Origin: Candidatus Ethanoperedens thermophilum
Lineage (GTDB): Archaea; Halobacteriota; Methanosarcinia; Methanosarcinales; EX4572-44
DNA length: 7,013 nt
NCBI GenBank assembly: GCA_012910725.1
Contig: WNEG01000027.1
Span: 1 to 7,013 of the forward strand
Reading direction: 5' to 3'
Shown: one piece after another, positions 1 through 5,582 of the stretch
Position numbering within the stretch: position 1 is the stretch's first letter
Layout of the letters: each line of letters starts with the position of its first letter
Notes under the pieces: generated by a model
Databases searched by the model: none
What the model saw: only the letters and a program-made list of their open reading frames with translations
Told to the model about the DNA's origin: nothing
Position numbers and translations under genes: made by a program

Positions 1-174
1 TGGAGTAAGTGCTCCTCGGAGCTGTTAGACAAGGTTTTTAAGCTGGACAGCACTGTCCATTACCCCGACGGACTGTTTAACCATCCTGCCACAGAGCGAT
101 CCGCTGGAGCAGCACGGAAAGGTGTGTATGTATTTCGCTTGTCTAACTTCTGCATTGTTTTTAATGCCTCCTGA
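1..174 (+). pseudogene. Open frame running in from the left edge, possible remnant linked to an IS end
   Basis: A frame open from base 1 reaches TGA at 172-174 (57 codons, no visible start). The peptide includes PDGLFNHPATERSAGAARKG and a tail reading VYVFRLSNFCIVFNAS. I do not recognise a family and see no CxxC zinc finger of the kind found near the end of TnpB. It contains a 7-bp palindrome (TGGACAG at 44-50, CTGTCCA at 53-59). It lies just upstream of a stem-loop resembling an IS200/IS605 right end, so it could be the decayed 3' part of that element or of a neighbouring gene. Whether it is coding at all is uncertain. Confidence 0.25.
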
Positions 175-191
175 TCAACTAATGGACTCGA

Positions 192-235
192 AAGCCCATT
201 CCTCGACCTGTTAGAGTCAGGGAGGGGTAGTTGAC
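192..235 (+). mobile_element. Probable IS200/IS605-type right-end stem-loop
   Basis: The segment starts with AAGCCCATTCCTCGAC, passes an 8-nt loop (208-215), continues GTCAGGGAGGGG and ends TAGTTGAC (228-235). The arms pair over about 196-227 with G-T wobbles and two mismatches. Archaeal IS200/IS605 and stand-alone tnpB elements commonly end in a stem-loop with AAGCCCA before it and GGGTAGTTGAC after it; this is known from the family. The orientation implies that tnpB or its remnant lay to the left on the plus strand. In intact elements this end is also the scaffold of the TnpB guide RNA, with the guide starting just downstream (from about 236 here). No tnpB is visible in the window and the imperfect stem suggests a relic. 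Confidence 0.5.
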
Positions 236-625
236 CTCTGAACTAATATTATCTCATGCCAGGCTATGATTTTTAGAACATATATTCCAAACCTCTTTGT
301 GTGATGCCTCCAATCGTGCATCGCACCGGGTGTAGCCCTACACCCTCTATCTCGTCCGCATTCTCTTTCAAGAACGCTTTTGGGATTGCTTTTCACTAAC
401 TAAACATGATATCAGCTATTTTGTGCTTCGTCATTTAGACGGCTTGCTAATAATCATGATATGGTCTCATTCTCCTGGCATCGCATTCGAGGTTTTTTAT
501 CCACACTTTCCCTCGGATGTTCATCTGATTAGTATTATGAACATAAAGGTATTTAGAGCTATTGGTTTTGGTATTTGGGTATGTCATCCGAGTATGTTTG
601 TATCATTTCTACCTGTTTTTCTGTA
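236..625. other. Gene-poor stretch with one perfect hairpin
   Basis: I find no supportable gene here. A plus-strand frame at 423-707 and a 46-codon minus-strand frame at 447-587 are open, but neither has family resemblance, a ribosome-binding site or convincing amino-acid composition. The only clear structure is the hairpin at 328-345. The stretch lies between an insertion-element end and a decayed methyltransferase tail, and is best read as eroded former accessory DNA. Confidence 0.5.
316..345. repeat. Two adjacent short palindromes
   Basis: GTGC (316-319), loop ATC, GCAC (323-326) is followed by GGGTGTAG (328-335), a CC centre, and CTACACCC (338-345), a perfect 8-base palindrome pair. No T-run follows on the plus strand, so it is not an obvious intrinsic terminator. 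The ATC loop matches one hairpin in the array upstream of the HMG-CoA synthase gene, but the arms differ. Confidence 0.5.
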
Positions 626-837
626 CTATACTAAACTTTTCGTGGGAAGTTCTTTAACAAATCCATCCCAACCTGTGAATTTAGTTGGTTCCTTCATCGC
701 CGTATAAAGCTCATAAACCATTCTATCAACCTCTTGATCCGTTTCATCGATCTCGCCATTAAGCTGACTCTCGCTTCTCAACCTCCTGGATTTTGTCCGA
801 TAGTATCTTGAATGATTTGTGTGGTTTACTGGGGATT
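626..837 (-). pseudogene. Remnant C-terminus of an Eco57I-like adenine-specific DNA methyltransferase
   Basis: Read on the minus strand, one frame from about 837 gives KILSDKIQEVEKRES and then stops (759-761). The next frame carries on with QLNGEIDETDQEVDRMVYELY and ends at a TAG (626-628). Joined by one frameshift near 765-772, these give a charged helix followed by the EIDETDxEVDRMVYELY signature. That signature is typical of the extreme C-terminus of Eco57I/TaqI-class type II restriction-modification methylases, where it follows the target-recognition domain. The catalytic NPPY domain is absent: upstream on this strand the frame closes at 849-851, inside the radical SAM gene. The call rests on motif recognition only; a chance match is unlikely given the length of the signature. 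Confidence 0.6.
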
Positions 838-843
838 GTGAAT

Positions 844-1512
844 GTGTGTTATCTTGCTCTGTCGGAGTTTCAGTGTACGGTTCAGTTGGCTGGCTGTAAT
901 TTTAGTTGCAGGGGTTGTTTCAGTCCTGCAAGGGTGGAGGTCGGCAGGGATGTCTCGGTCGAGAGTATTGTGGAGCGTATACCTGTTGGCAGGCGGGTTG
1001 TTATCGCGGGTGGCGAGCCTACGCTTCAGGTTGATGAGTTGCTGGAACTTCTTTTTTTGTTGCGCGGGCGGCGTGTTATTCTTTCAACCAATGGGTATTT
1101 TTTGAGCGATCGGGTGGTAGGGGGGCTTTCTGGTTCTAAAGTGCATGTTGACCTGAAGGCGTACACCGATAGTATCCATAGGGAATATACCGGGTGGAGT
1201 AATCTGCCTGTGCTGGAGGCGATTGAGCGTTTGCATCGGTATTCTGTCGATTTCGAGGTTGAAACCGTTCTTATACCTGGCGTGGTTGATTCTCCGGAGA
1301 TTGAACGGGTTGCAGAGTTTTTATCGTCTATCAGTCGTAATATCTCTCTTCGGATTATCAGGTATGTGCCTGTGAATGGTTTTTCGCGGCGTCCGACCGA
1401 AAAAGAGCTTGAGAAGGCAGTGGCTCTTGCACAGAAGCATCTTGCTTGCGTAACGACATCAGCTGAGGTGAAAAGCCATCCTGTGAGGAGTGTGAAGATT
1501 TTCTTTGAGTGA
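844..1512 (+). CDS. Radical SAM protein, PflA-like (glycyl-radical-activase family)
   Basis: This is a compact radical SAM enzyme of 222 residues from the start used here. The cluster motif is GCNFSCRGC (Cys18, Cys22, Cys25; the CX3CX2C that holds a [4Fe-4S] cluster and S-adenosylmethionine). GGEPT (residues 56-60) is the SAM-amine-binding motif. HVDLKAY (101-107), followed by a YTG, resembles pyruvate formate-lyase activating enzymes. A later PVNGFSRRPTEKELE also fits that group. The substrate cannot be read from sequence and no glycyl-radical enzyme is present here. Start choice: GTG 844 has GGGG at 831-834, nine bases ahead. GTG 838 and an in-frame TTG at 793 are alternatives, but 793 would run through the methyltransferase remnant and has no purine-rich site. 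The fluoride-channel genes follow 40 nt downstream and share its G+T-rich coding strand, so co-transcription is plausible. Confidence 0.85.
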   Translation: MCYLALSEFQCTVQLAGCNFSCRGCFSPARVEVGRDVSVESIVERIPVGRRVVIAGGEPTLQVDELLELLFLLRGRRVILSTNGYFLSDRVVGGLSGSKVHVDLKAYTDSIHREYTGWSNLPVLEAIERLHRYSVDFEVETVLIPGVVDSPEIERVAEFLSSISRNISLRIIRYVPVNGFSRRPTEKELEKAVALAQKHLACVTTSAEVKSHPVRSVKIFFE

Positions 1513-1552
1513 GTGTACAGTTAGTTGTATTGTGGAATTATAGGTGTGATGT

Positions 1553-1945
1553 ATGAGGTCTGTGGTGAATTTCGGTTTGGATCAGGTTCTACTGATAGCA
1601 GGTGGTGGGTTTGCAGGCAGTGTGCTGCGCGTTCTGGTCTCTGGAATGTTACCGGGTGTCAGCGGCACGTTTGTTGTAAATGTAGTTGGGAGTTTCGTTC
1701 TTGGATTTTTCATGTATTCGTTAGGGTACGGCGGTTTTTTCAGTAGAAATGCGCGTTTTTTTGTTGCTATTGGTTTTTGTGGTAGTTTTACTACTTTTTC
1801 TACTTTTGCTCTCCAGAGTGCTGGTCTTGGTTTCACTGGTTTCTTTGTTAATGTGTTGTTGAATGTGTTCTGTTGTCTGCTTGCTGTTTTTGCCGGGCGT
1901 GCCCTCTCAATTCTCTTGCTCAGGAGGGATACTGGTTGGAGTTAA
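1553..1945 (+). CDS. crcB: CrcB/FluC fluoride channel subunit 1
   Basis: A 130-residue, four-helix membrane protein of normal family length. Hallmarks in order are GGGFAGSVLR (17-26), the pore asparagine in TFVVNVVGSF (Asn43), and the phenylalanine-box segment GFCGSFTTFSTF (74-85, with Phe82 and Phe85). FluC channels are antiparallel dimers that let fluoride leave the cell down its electrochemical gradient. Positive charges sit at the N-terminus (Arg2), the loop between helices 2 and 3 (SRNAR) and the C-terminus (LLLRRD). The helix 3-4 loop is uncharged. By the positive-inside rule this predicts both ends in the cytoplasm. ATG 1553 is preceded by AGGTG (1542-1546). The gene overlaps the next crcB by 10 nt, which implies translational coupling. 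No fluoride riboswitch is evident upstream. Confidence 0.93.
   Translation: MRSVVNFGLDQVLLIAGGGFAGSVLRVLVSGMLPGVSGTFVVNVVGSFVLGFFMYSLGYGGFFSRNARFFVAIGFCGSFTTFSTFALQSAGLGFTGFFVNVLLNVFCCLLAVFAGRALSILLLRRDTGWS
1922..1928 (+). promoter_or_regulatory. Ribosome-binding site that sets the crcB2 start at TTG 1936
   Basis: AGGAGGG lies seven bases before TTG 1936, inside the end of crcB1. The longer frame from 1873 would add a cysteine-rich extension with no site of its own and no family support, so the TTG is preferred. Confidence 0.8.
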
Positions 1946-2310
1946 TCTTGCTATGGGTGCTGATGGGTCTTGGTGGTGGTTGCGGTGCAGTGCTGCGGTA
2001 TGCTGTTTCTGGTTTTGCATCGCGCTGGGATGATTTTCCCTCAGGGACGCTTGTTGTGAATGTCATCGGCAGCACGCTCCTGTCTGCGGCAGTCTGTGTC
2101 CAAACAGCTACGTCTGCTATCTATTTTTTTAACAGCGGTCTGCTTGGTGCTTTCACCACGTTTTCGACATTCAGTTATGAGACATTCAGGTTGATTGAGG
2201 CTGGCAGATGGTTGCTGGCTATATCCAATGTGCTGCTGAATCTTGGGTTCTGCATCACCGGGGTCTTCGTTGGCAGGTGGTTTGTGGCAAGGATTGTTTT
2301 TGGTTTGTGA
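1936..2310 (+). CDS. crcB: CrcB/FluC fluoride channel subunit 2
   Basis: From TTG 1936 the protein is 124 residues, normal for the family. It begins MELILLWVLMGLGGGCGAVL and carries the pore asparagine in TLVVNVIGS (Asn42) and the phenylalanine box GAFTTFSTF (71-79, Phe76 and Phe79). Unlike subunit 1, its N-terminus has a Glu and no positive residue, and the helix 2-3 loop has none. Arginines lie in the helix 1-2 loop (RYAVSGFASRW) and helix 3-4 loop (YETFRLIEAGRW). This predicts both ends outside, opposite to subunit 1. Paired FluC genes in other prokaryotes encode obligate antiparallel heterodimers, and the charge pattern supports that here. The C-terminal Arg residues weaken the topology call slightly. 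The start overlaps crcB1, so the two are coupled. Confidence 0.92.
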   Translation: MELILLWVLMGLGGGCGAVLRYAVSGFASRWDDFPSGTLVVNVIGSTLLSAAVCVQTATSAIYFFNSGLLGAFTTFSTFSYETFRLIEAGRWLLAISNVLLNLGFCITGVFVGRWFVARIVFGL

Positions 2311-2319
2311 AGGGGTGGG

Positions 2320-2326
2320 TATATAT
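2320..2326 (+). promoter_or_regulatory. Possible TATA box ahead of the DUF190 gene
   Basis: TATATAT follows a G-rich run (GGGGTGGG) in the 67-nt gap after crcB2. A start about 25 bases downstream would give a leader of roughly 30 nt. It is the only promoter-like element in the gap; read-through from crcB2 is equally possible. Confidence 0.3.
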
Positions 2327-2347
2327 CGTCTGGTGTGTATAGAATGT

Positions 2348-2373
2348 TTGTGTGCAGTGATTGTGTGCAGTGA
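2348..2373 (+). repeat. Perfect tandem duplication of 13 nt
   Basis: TTGTGTGCAGTGA occurs twice head to tail (2348-2360 and 2361-2373), immediately before the DUF190 start codon at 2378. It occupies the place where a ribosome-binding site would be expected, and no GGAG-like sequence is present. It probably arose by local slippage and may affect leader length or translation. Confidence 0.85.
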
Positions 2374-2377
2374 TTGT

Positions 2378-2710
2378 ATGAAGGTAAAGTTGCTTCGAAT
2401 ATATTTTGGAGAGTCTGACAGGTTTGAGGGAAAACCTGCATACCACGCGGTCGTCAGGTACCTGAAACGGAGTGGTATCAGTGGTGCCACAGTCCTTCGA
2501 GGCATTGAAGGATATGGTGTGCACAGCATCCTCCACACTGCAAGCATACTCCGGCTAAGCGAGGATCTACCTATCGTGGTTGAAGTGGTAGAAACAGAAG
2601 AGCGGTTGAACCCTGTTCTACCAGAGCTTCTTGAGATCGTGAAGGACGAGCTTGTTCTTCTGATGGATGTTGAGGTGTTGATGGGGCACAAATTCAAGGA
2701 AGATGTCTGA
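2378..2710 (+). CDS. DUF190 family PII-like protein associated with CrcB
   Basis: A 110-residue soluble protein, the normal DUF190 length. Supporting features are KLLRIYFGESDRFEGKPAYH (4-23), then GATVLRGIEGYG (36-47), HTASILRLSEDLPIVVEVVE (53-72) and a helical tail. DUF190 proteins have a PII-like ferredoxin fold and are repeatedly found next to or fused with CrcB, so a role in sensing or regulating fluoride export is a fair inference; the ligand is unknown. ATG 2378 is chosen because family similarity begins there; the longer frame upstream is cysteine-rich leader sequence running back into crcB2. Base composition is balanced, unlike the G+T-rich genes before it. It is convergent with the DUF35 gene, 57 nt away. 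Confidence 0.9.
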   Translation: MKVKLLRIYFGESDRFEGKPAYHAVVRYLKRSGISGATVLRGIEGYGVHSILHTASILRLSEDLPIVVEVVETEERLNPVLPELLEIVKDELVLLMDVEVLMGHKFKEDV

Positions 2711-2767
2711 TCATTATGCTATTCAGGTTATTATCCCTGCTGCAAAGTCCATCAACCCGCAACTTAC

Positions 2768-3157
2768 TCAAGCAGGTACGAATTTTGTGCCATAGTAGAT
2801 CATGCCATGTTCACTATCTTCGCCAAGTTTTCTAAAAACTGATTGTACTCTCATTCCGATGTGAACGTCATCTGGTTTGCATATAATCTGGCTTGTAAGA
2901 CGGGGACCTTCACCAAGCTGCACTATTCCAAGCACATAAGGTGTTTGTACTGCCTTATTCTCTGGTGCTGCATGAATTACTGTGTAGGTCACAATCACAC
3001 CTTCCCCTTTGAACCGATATTCCTCAATTCTTCCATCTCGTCGACATTGTGGGCACATCTTTCTTGGCGGATAGTAATAGGTATTACAAGCAGTGCAGTG
3101 AGTACCTATGAGATTATACCGGTGTCTGAGTTTTCTCCAAAATCGTGATACTGCCAT
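2768..3157 (-). CDS. DUF35 zinc-ribbon/OB-fold scaffold protein of the thiolase-HMG-CoA synthase complex
   Basis: 129 residues, the usual length. The N-terminal helix RFWRKLRHRYNLIG leads into a rubredoxin-like zinc ribbon with Cys21, Cys24, Cys35 and Cys38 (HCTAC and MCPQC, separated by the usual PPR). A C-terminal OB fold follows (GEGVIVTYTVIHAAPE, then YVLGIVQLGEGPRLTSQI). In archaea this protein bridges acetoacetyl-CoA thiolase and HMG-CoA synthase and provides the shared CoA-binding site that lets the intermediate pass between them. It is the third gene of the minus-strand operon, but is separated from thiolase by 90 nt that hold two hairpins. The ATG is preceded by GGTG (3168-3165) seven bases away. 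Confidence 0.93.
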   Translation of the reverse strand: MAVSRFWRKLRHRYNLIGTHCTACNTYYYPPRKMCPQCRRDGRIEEYRFKGEGVIVTYTVIHAAPENKAVQTPYVLGIVQLGEGPRLTSQIICKPDDVHIGMRVQSVFRKLGEDSEHGMIYYGTKFVPA

Positions 3158-3164
3158 ATTTTTT

Positions 3165-3169
3165 CACCT
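3165..3169 (-). promoter_or_regulatory. DUF35 ribosome-binding site flush against a hairpin
   Basis: On the minus strand AGGTG lies seven bases before the ATG. The preceding base (3170) is the last base of a perfect 9-bp hairpin, so the folded stem would abut the Shine-Dalgarno sequence without hiding it. Confidence 0.7.
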
Positions 3170-3190
3170 CTGCACAACTTCGTTGTGCAG
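3170..3190. repeat. Palindromic element, family 1, in the thiolase-DUF35 gap
   Basis: Arms CTGCACAAC (3170-3178) and GTTGTGCAG (3182-3190) pair perfectly over 9 bp around the loop TTC. The same left arm and loop recur at 5583-5594, where the right arm has one change (GTTGTACAG). It should form a hairpin in the operon transcript directly before the DUF35 ribosome-binding site. Confidence 0.85.
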
Positions 3191-3215
3191 AAAATAATGA
3201 ATCTTGTGGTTAACT

Positions 3216-3236
3216 CTCGATTGCGCAGCAATCGAG
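3216..3236. repeat. Palindromic element, family 2, in the thiolase-DUF35 gap
   Basis: Arms CTCGATTGC (3216-3224) and GCAATCGAG (3228-3236) pair perfectly around the loop GCA. The same arms with loop AAA occur at 5697-5717. A further right-arm-like GAAGCAATC follows, and its end overlaps the thiolase stop codon (3248-3250). A partial arm with the same GAAGCAATC start is found at 5775-5786. Confidence 0.85.
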
Positions 3237-3247
3237 TTGAGAAGCAA

Positions 3248-4411
3248 TCATCTTGAAAGTATATGTATGACAGCGGTTCCGCCAGAACCTCCAACATTGT
3301 GGATGAGTCCGATCTCTGCCCCGTCCACCTGTCGCCTGCCAGCTTCGCCGCGTAGTTGTTCTGTAATCTCTACTGCTTGTTTGATACCTGTTGCACCAAC
3401 CGGGTGTCCGCAGGCTTTTAGTCCACCAGATGCATTAACTGGTATTTTTGCACCAATGGCGGTAAGCCCGTCTTCTGTTGCTTTGCCCCCCTCACCTTTT
3501 TTGAAAAAACCTATGTCTTCGATGGCAAGGATTTCTGCAATGGTAAAGCAGTCGTGGACTTCCGCAATGTCAATATCGCCTGGGGTAAGTTTTGCTGTGT
3601 TAAATGCTTTGTTTGCTGCTACAACAGTAGAATCAAGTGTTGTAATATCTTTGCGATCGTGCAGTGCAATGGTGCTGCTTGTCTGTGTAGATGCAATAAT
3701 GTGTATGGGAGTATCGGTGTATTGTTTTGCAATCTCTGCTGGTGCGACTATTACGGCTGCTGCTCCATCTGTTATGGGCGAACAATCAAGCAGGTGAAGG
3801 GGATCTGCGATTAGAGGAGAATCCAGTACATCTTCAATGCTTACTGGATGTTGATATTGAGCACGGGAATTCATGGAAGCGTTATAGTGGTTTTTGACTG
3901 CAACTGCCGCAAGCTGTTCACTTGTGGTACCATATTTGTGTATATGGAGCCGTGCAATCATCGCGTATAGGCTTGGGAATGTTGCGCCCATGATTCCTTC
4001 CCATTCACGGTCTGCTGCTGCCGCAAGCACATCTGTAGTAGCATCAGTGTCAACATCAGTCATTTTTTCTGCACCACCTGCAATTACTATGTCATGGTAG
4101 CCTGATGCTACTGCAAGAACGGCCTGTCTCAAAGCAAGTCCTCCAGAAGCACAGGCAGCTTCGATTCTGGTTGAGGGTATGTTAATTGACGCCAGTCCCG
4201 CGTAGTCTGCTGCCAGCGATGCCAGATGTTCCTGTTCTATAAATCTGCCAGCACTCATATTTCCAAGATAGAGGGCGTCTATCTCTTCACCCTGTACTCC
4301 TGCGTCTTCTATAGCCATAACACCTGCTTCAACAAAGATATCACGGAATGATTTGTCCCAGAGTTCTCCAAAGTTTGTGCAGCCGATTCCAATTATTGCA
4401 ACGTCTCTCAT
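3248..4411 (-). CDS. Archaeal acetyl-CoA C-acetyltransferase (acetoacetyl-CoA thiolase)
   Basis: 387 residues with a complete thiolase fold. The nucleophile is Cys87 in EAACASGG; His286 lies in EVHDCFTIAE, and His336 in CGHPVGATG beside the C-terminal GGSGG loop. Two acetyl-CoA are condensed to acetoacetyl-CoA, the first step of the mevalonate pathway. This form lacks the second catalytic cysteine segment of classical biosynthetic thiolases and belongs to the SCP-x/archaeal branch, which works in complex with HMG-CoA synthase and DUF35. That complex offsets the unfavourable condensation by passing the product on. The ATG is 2 nt after the HMG-CoA synthase stop; its GGTG site (4420-4417) lies in the last codons of that gene, so translation is coupled. 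The stop codon overlaps a palindromic-repeat arm. Confidence 0.95.
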   Translation of the reverse strand: MRDVAIIGIGCTNFGELWDKSFRDIFVEAGVMAIEDAGVQGEEIDALYLGNMSAGRFIEQEHLASLAADYAGLASINIPSTRIEAACASGGLALRQAVLAVASGYHDIVIAGGAEKMTDVDTDATTDVLAAAADREWEGIMGATFPSLYAMIARLHIHKYGTTSEQLAAVAVKNHYNASMNSRAQYQHPVSIEDVLDSPLIADPLHLLDCSPITDGAAAVIVAPAEIAKQYTDTPIHIIASTQTSSTIALHDRKDITTLDSTVVAANKAFNTAKLTPGDIDIAEVHDCFTIAEILAIEDIGFFKKGEGGKATEDGLTAIGAKIPVNASGGLKACGHPVGATGIKQAVEITEQLRGEAGRRQVDGAEIGLIHNVGGSGGTAVIHILSR

Positions 4412-4413
4412 TA

Positions 4414-5457
4414 TTACACCTTTATTTTTCTCTTGTGTTTTGCATACATGCCATAGCTAAGATATAACGGATTTGTAAGCAGGTGCTGTACTGTTGGTGC
4501 TTTGTTCCTGATTTCCTCGATGTGATCACACACTGTGATACTAAAAGCATCGCTTCCTGCACCAGAACCAAAAGAGGTTACAAAGATTCGCTCCCCGGTT
4601 TTTGCAACATCAAGCGTAGCTGCAAGTCCCATCATCGCAGACCCAGAATAGGTATTTCCAAGATATGGTACCACATATCCTGGTTTTAGCTGTTTCATTG
4701 TAAAGCCAAGCATGGATGCAACCTTGAGTGGAAATTTGCCATTTGGCTGGTGGAATACTGCATAATCATAATCTTCTGGTGCTGTGTTCATTTTTTCCAT
4801 CAACCCTCTTGCTGCCAACGTTACATGTTTGAAGTAGCCTGGCTCACCTGTGAATCGTCCGCCGTGTTCCGGGTATGGCATGCCTTCTCGTCTCCAGAAG
4901 TCTGGAGTATCGGTTGTAACTGAGTAGGTCTCTTCAATCTCTGCTGCAAGCTCATTTCTTCCGATGATGTATGCAACTGCACCTGCCGCTGCCGTGTATT
5001 CCAGAGCATCTCCCGGTGCACCCTGTGCCACATCAGATCCAATGGCAAGCCCAAGGTCTATCATTTCTGATTTTACCAGCCCCATGCACATCTGCATTGC
5101 CGCGGTACCAGCTTTACAGGCAAATTCAACATCTGCTGCTGTAAGTATGGGTGATGCGCTGATTGCTTCTGCAATTATCGTGCTTGTGGGCTTAACTGCA
5201 TAGGGATGGCTTTCTGAACCGGTGTATACAGCCTCGATGCGCGTTGTGTCAATGTTTTTTCTTTTTACCGCGTTTCTTGCTGCCTCTACGGCCATGGTCG
5301 CAGTGTCCTCGTCGATATCCGGCACTGACTTTTCATACACTTTTAATCCCTTTTTGATCGCATCAGGATCATCCCCCCAGATCTTTGCAATCTCTTCAAT
5401 CTTGATTCGATATCTTGGTATATACGCACCATAGGATACGATTCCAATGTTAGTCAA
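4414..5457 (-). CDS. Archaeal hydroxymethylglutaryl-CoA synthase
   Basis: 347 residues, the archaeal length and shorter than eukaryotic enzymes. It opens with IGIVSYGAYIPRYRI. The catalytic triad candidates are Glu82 (TGSESHPYAVKP), Cys114 (VEFACKAGT) and His236 (VFHQPNGKFP); PYLGNTYSGSA and SFGSGAGSDAF follow in the C-terminal half. It adds acetyl-CoA to acetoacetyl-CoA to give HMG-CoA, the precursor of mevalonate and archaeal isoprenoid lipids. The start is TTG 5457-5455, fixed by AGGTGAT six bases upstream and by family similarity beginning at residue 3. It is the first gene of the operon, with a TATA-like element about 70 bases ahead. All key residues are present; nothing suggests decay. 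Confidence 0.96.
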   Translation of the reverse strand: MTNIGIVSYGAYIPRYRIKIEEIAKIWGDDPDAIKKGLKVYEKSVPDIDEDTATMAVEAARNAVKRKNIDTTRIEAVYTGSESHPYAVKPTSTIIAEAISASPILTAADVEFACKAGTAAMQMCMGLVKSEMIDLGLAIGSDVAQGAPGDALEYTAAAGAVAYIIGRNELAAEIEETYSVTTDTPDFWRREGMPYPEHGGRFTGEPGYFKHVTLAARGLMEKMNTAPEDYDYAVFHQPNGKFPLKVASMLGFTMKQLKPGYVVPYLGNTYSGSAMMGLAATLDVAKTGERIFVTSFGSGAGSDAFSITVCDHIEEIRNKAPTVQHLLTNPLYLSYGMYAKHKRKIKV

Positions 5458-5463
5458 TAGAGC

Positions 5464-5470
5464 ATCACCT
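5464..5470 (-). promoter_or_regulatory. Ribosome-binding site for the TTG start of HMG-CoA synthase
   Basis: AGGTGAT on the minus strand, six bases before TTG 5457. It is a strong match to the archaeal anti-Shine-Dalgarno complement and supports the non-ATG start. Confidence 0.8.
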
Positions 5471-5523
5471 CTTTATTCATACAAATATCAAAACTAATAT
5501 ACCACTTTTTACGCTCTGCCACA

Positions 5524-5533
5524 TATTTATAAA
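5524..5533 (-). promoter_or_regulatory. TATA box for the mevalonate operon
   Basis: TTTATAAATA on the minus strand is a near-ideal archaeal TATA box. Transcription would start about 25 bases downstream, near 5500, leaving a leader of about 45 nt that includes the ribosome-binding site. A second TATA-like ATTTATATG lies at 5554-5546. Both sit between the hairpin array and the gene, so the array lies upstream of the transcript unless another promoter is used. Confidence 0.55.
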
Positions 5534-5582
5534 ACAACCAGACAACATATAAATCTAACGAACACATCACCAATATCAAAAC

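Noticed and set aside
423..707. 94-codon plus-strand frame with hydrophobic stretches
   Set aside because: No ribosome-binding site and no family resemblance, and its distal part is antisense to the methyltransferase remnant, which explains the signal better.
1513..1552. Fluoride riboswitch ahead of crcB
   Set aside because: The gap is only 40 nt and shows no recognisable crcB-motif pseudoknot; none was seen ahead of the radical SAM gene either.
1873..1935. N-terminal extension of the second CrcB from an upstream ATG
   Set aside because: It lies within crcB1, is cysteine-rich and unlike the family, and a strong AGGAGG site points to TTG 1936.
2041..2697. 218-codon minus-strand frame
   Set aside because: It is opposite crcB2 and DUF190, both firmly identified; its Ser/Thr/Arg-rich composition is typical of an antisense frame.
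3204..3797. 197-codon plus-strand frame
   Set aside because: Antisense to the thiolase gene, with Ser/Ala/Cys-rich composition typical of a shadow frame.
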